Source: DASQDT01 sp036380435
GTDB lineage: Bacteria; Acidobacteriota; Blastocatellia; Pyrinomonadales; Pyrinomonadaceae
Assembly (NCBI GenBank): GCA_036380435.1
Contig: DASVES010000081.1
Location: 1 to 7,862 of the forward strand
DNA length: 7,862 nt
Reading direction: 5' to 3'
The notes below the pieces were generated by a model that had not been told where the DNA came from, searched no databases, and saw only the letters and a list, made by a program, of their open reading frames with translations. The translations under genes were made by a program, and so were the position numbers. Below are positions 6,001 through 7,862 of the stretch, one piece after another. The first letter of the stretch is position 1; every line of letters begins with the position of its first letter.

Positions 6001-7446
6001 ATGTTATCAAACAACAGACCCGTGCGTTTCGTGGCCGTGTGGGCGATGGCCTTGATGATGCTGGCGGCGCCGCTCGCGGCGCTCGCGCAGACGCAGGTCG
6101 TCATGCCGAAGAACAAGTACAACGTGAACGACGACGTGAAGCTCGGGCAACAGGCCGCGCAGCAGGCCGAGCAGCAGCTTCCGGTCTTGCGCGACGAGTC
6201 CGTCGAAAGCTACGTCGCGCGGGTGGGGCAACGGCTCGTCAGCGCGATCCCGCCGCAGTTTCAGCAGCCGCAGTTCCAGTACCGCTTCCGCGTCATCGAC
6301 GCGCGCGACATCAACGCGTTCGCGCTGCCGGGCGGGCCGATGTACGTCAACCGCGGCATGATCGAAGCGGCGCGCACCGAGGGCGAGATGGCCGGCGTGA
6401 TGGCGCACGAAATCTCGCACGTCGCTCTGCGCCACGCGACGGCGCAGGCCACCGAGACGCAGAAGTTTCAGATCGGCTCGGTCTTGGGTCAAATCGCCGG
6501 CGCGGTGATCGGCGGCCCGGCGGGCGCGGTGATTGGCACGGCGAGCCAGATCGGCTTCGGCGCGGGCGCGCTGAAGTACAGCCGTAAGTATGAGACGCAG
6601 GCCGATATCCTCGGCTCGCAGATCATGGCGCGCGCCGGCTACGACCCGCGCGACCTCGCCAACATGTTCCGCACCATCGAGGGACAGGGCGGCGGCGCCC
6701 GCGGCCCCGAGTGGATGTCGAGCCACCCGAACCCCGGCAACCGCTACGAGCGCATCAATCAGGAGGCGGCCATGCTGCGCGTCTCCAACCCGAACCGCGA
6801 CATGAGGGAGTTCAGCCAGATTCAGGCGCGCCTGCGCGGCCAGCCGCGCGCCCGCTCCATGGAGGAGATCGCGCGCTCGGGCCAGACCAACCCGCAGGGG
6901 ACGCGCTACCCGGATAATCGTTACCCGGACAACCGTGACACACGCTACCCCTCGGGCGAGCGCGTGGCCTATCCCTCGACGCGTCTGCGCGCCTACCAGG
7001 GGAGCTTCTTCCGTCTCGGCGTGCCCGACAACTGGCGCGAGCTCGGCGGGCAGCAGAATGCTGTGACGTTCGCGCCCGACGGCGCCTACAGCCAGCAGGG
7101 CGAGTTCACGCACGGCATGATGGTGGGCATCGCCCCCGCGCAGTCGCGCGACCTGCGCGGCGCCTCGGACGAATTTCTTCAGGGCCTGCTTCAGGGCGGC
7201 AACAGCTACCTGCGCCCGCAGAGCCGCGGCTACCAGCGCGCCTCCATCGGCGGCCGGAGCGCGCTCGCCATGCCGCTCACGGGGCGCTCGCCGCTGACGG
7301 GGCAGAACGAATACGTCGTCGTCTACACGACGCAGCTCCGCGACGGCAACGTGTTCTATCTGGTCACCGTCGCCCCGCAGAGCGACTACAACTCGTTCGA
7401 GCGCGCCTTCCGAAGCGTCTTAAGCTCGGTTCAGCTCAACGACTAA
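6001..7446 (+). CDS. Secreted M48 family zinc metalloprotease with extra C-terminal domain
   Basis: The protein has 481 residues from ATG 6001; ATG 5995 would add two. A signal peptide (about 1-29, core VWAMALMMLAAPLAALA, with ALA before Q30) predicts export. The M48 protease domain spans about 40-265. It contains INAFALPGGPMYVNRGMI, the zinc motif HEISH (H136, E137, H140) followed by HVALRHATAQ, a Gly/Ala-rich hydrophobic stretch (about 156-184), and ETQAD with E198 as the expected third zinc ligand. WMSSHPNPGNRYERI closes the domain, as in BepA/Oma1-type M48 proteases. These cleave misfolded envelope proteins; the substrate here is unknown. There are no TPR repeats as in BepA. A low-complexity linker with two RYPDN copies (302-311) leads to an unassigned globular domain (about 332-481) with FFRLGVPDNWRE and YVVVYTTQLRDGNVFYLVTV. 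The gene stands alone behind a structured leader. Confidence 0.93.
   Translation: MLSNNRPVRFVAVWAMALMMLAAPLAALAQTQVVMPKNKYNVNDDVKLGQQAAQQAEQQLPVLRDESVESYVARVGQRLVSAIPPQFQQPQFQYRFRVIDARDINAFALPGGPMYVNRGMIEAARTEGEMAGVMAHEISHVALRHATAQATETQKFQIGSVLGQIAGAVIGGPAGAVIGTASQIGFGAGALKYSRKYETQADILGSQIMARAGYDPRDLANMFRTIEGQGGGARGPEWMSSHPNPGNRYERINQEAAMLRVSNPNRDMREFSQIQARLRGQPRARSMEEIARSGQTNPQGTRYPDNRYPDNRDTRYPSGERVAYPSTRLRAYQGSFFRLGVPDNWRELGGQQNAVTFAPDGAYSQQGEFTHGMMVGIAPAQSRDLRGASDEFLQGLLQGGNSYLRPQSRGYQRASIGGRSALAMPLTGRSPLTGQNEYVVVYTTQLRDGNVFYLVTVAPQSDYNSFERAFRSVLSSVQLND
6904..6933 (+). repeat. Two 15-base tandem units in the M48 linker
   Basis: Units 6904-6918 and 6919-6933 match at 12 of 15 bases, and both encode RYPDN. 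The differences fall at third codon positions, so the peptide is kept while the DNA drifts. They sit in the flexible linker between the protease and C-terminal domains. Confidence 0.7.
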
Positions 7447-7473
7447 AGGCGGTCGGCCTGGAGTCCTTAACCT

Positions 7474-7513
7474 CGGAAGCGAAGGGTTGTCCGCCGGAGG
7501 CCCTTCGCTTCCG
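7474..7513. terminator. Terminator-like 13-bp hairpin after the M48 gene
   Basis: CGGAAGCGAAGGG (7474-7486) and CCCTTCGCTTCCG (7501-7513) are perfect complements around a 14-base loop, starting 28 bases after the M48 stop. The T-run is weak (CATTTAAG). The stem is long and symmetric, so it may act in either direction. It separates the M48 gene from the small gene at 7550. Confidence 0.7.
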
Positions 7514-7549
7514 CATTTAAGACCGGAACTTTCGTGAGGAGACGAACTC

Positions 7550-7798
7550 GTGGCAAGAGGTTGGGAGAGTAAATCGGTGGCCGACCAGATGGACGCGGCC
7601 GGCGCCGCGCCGGCGCGTGAGGATTCGCGCTACGAAGTGTCGCCGGCCGTGCGCGAGCGACAGACGCGTCTGCGCTGGCTGCGGCTTTCACACGCGCGCA
7701 CGTCCGAACAACTCAAGCGCGCCACCAACGACGCGCACCGGCAGATGCTCGGGCGCGCCATCCGCGCGCTCGAACGCGAGATGGAAGATTTAGTTTAA
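7550..7798 (+). CDS. Small helical protein of unknown function
   Basis: The protein has 82 residues with a GTG start preceded by GAGGAG (7536-7541) at eight-base spacing, a strong ribosome site that supports a real gene. It opens with ARGWESKSVADQMD. The middle and end are rich in Arg, Glu, Ala and Leu (RQTRLRWLRLSHARTSEQLKRA and LGRAIRALEREMEDLV) and look like two amphipathic helices, perhaps a coiled coil. There is no signal peptide, membrane segment, Cys pair or catalytic motif. I have a vague memory of similar ARGWESKS starts in Acidobacteriota hypothetical proteins, but cannot name a family. It follows the M48 terminator, so it probably has its own promoter, which I could not identify in the 36 bases between the hairpin and the start. 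Confidence 0.72.
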   Translation: MARGWESKSVADQMDAAGAAPAREDSRYEVSPAVRERQTRLRWLRLSHARTSEQLKRATNDAHRQMLGRAIRALEREMEDLV

Positions 7799-7838
7799 GG
7801 AAGGGCGAAGCGTCTTCGGAAAAGGGCGCGGCGGGCGG

Positions 7839-7862
7839 CGACGTTCTAACGTTAGAACGTCG
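7839..7862. repeat. 24-base perfect palindrome at the window edge
   Basis: The half-site CGACGTTCTAAC (7839-7850) is followed exactly by its reverse complement to the last base of the window, so the palindrome may extend further. It lies 40 bases after the stop of the small gene. It could be the stem of a terminator whose T-run is out of view, or a dimeric regulator operator for a gene to the right. Confidence 0.85.

Noticed and set aside
6007..7113. 368-codon open frame on the - strand opposite the M48 gene
   Set aside because: It is a shadow frame opposite a gene with an intact HEISH/ETQAD protease signature, and has no recognisable domain.

Overview
The window is GC-rich (I estimate two thirds or more G+C, not computed) and densely coding, and every gene I can support is on the + strand. 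The gene types fit a GC-rich environmental bacterium, and Acidobacteriota (Blastocatellia-like) is my best guess. They include a hisS-aspS pair, a secreted DUF885 protein with a PrcB tail, an exported M48 protease and a small protein beginning ARGWESKS. The lineage is inferred from recalled resemblance, not from a search.

Layout. Positions 1-90 hold the last codons of a probable histidyl-tRNA synthetase gene. Bases 108-1928 are a complete aspS. Bases 1964-2377 encode a small JAMM/M67 metallopeptidase, and 2447-3166 encode a three-helix membrane protein of the DUF4870/Tic20-like type with a long disordered N-terminus. I see no terminator between these four genes and the gaps are short (17, 35 and 69 bases), so they may be one operon. 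A 129-base inverted repeat built from a 7-base unit (RAATCGT) separates this block from the next gene.

Bases 3346-5706 encode a large secreted protein: a DUF885 metallopeptidase-like domain, a Gly-rich linker and a C-terminal PrcB-like domain. A 288-base gene-free gap follows. It holds a short terminator, several further hairpins and one strong hairpin with a T-run about 70 bases before the next start, and it looks like a structured leader or a small RNA gene. Bases 6001-7446 encode a secreted M48 zinc protease with an extra C-terminal domain, closed by a 13-bp terminator stem. A small helical protein of unknown function (7550-7798) follows. The window ends exactly on a 24-base perfect palindrome.

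How they fit together. The left part is housekeeping translation with two hitchhiking genes. The right part is envelope protein handling, with two exported metallopeptidase-type proteins encoded in succession. I find no phage, transposase, CRISPR or defence genes. The items most worth a second look are the structured leader at 5758-5994, the DUF885-PrcB fusion, the heptamer inverted repeat and the terminal palindrome. None of these is proven to be a new system from sequence alone.
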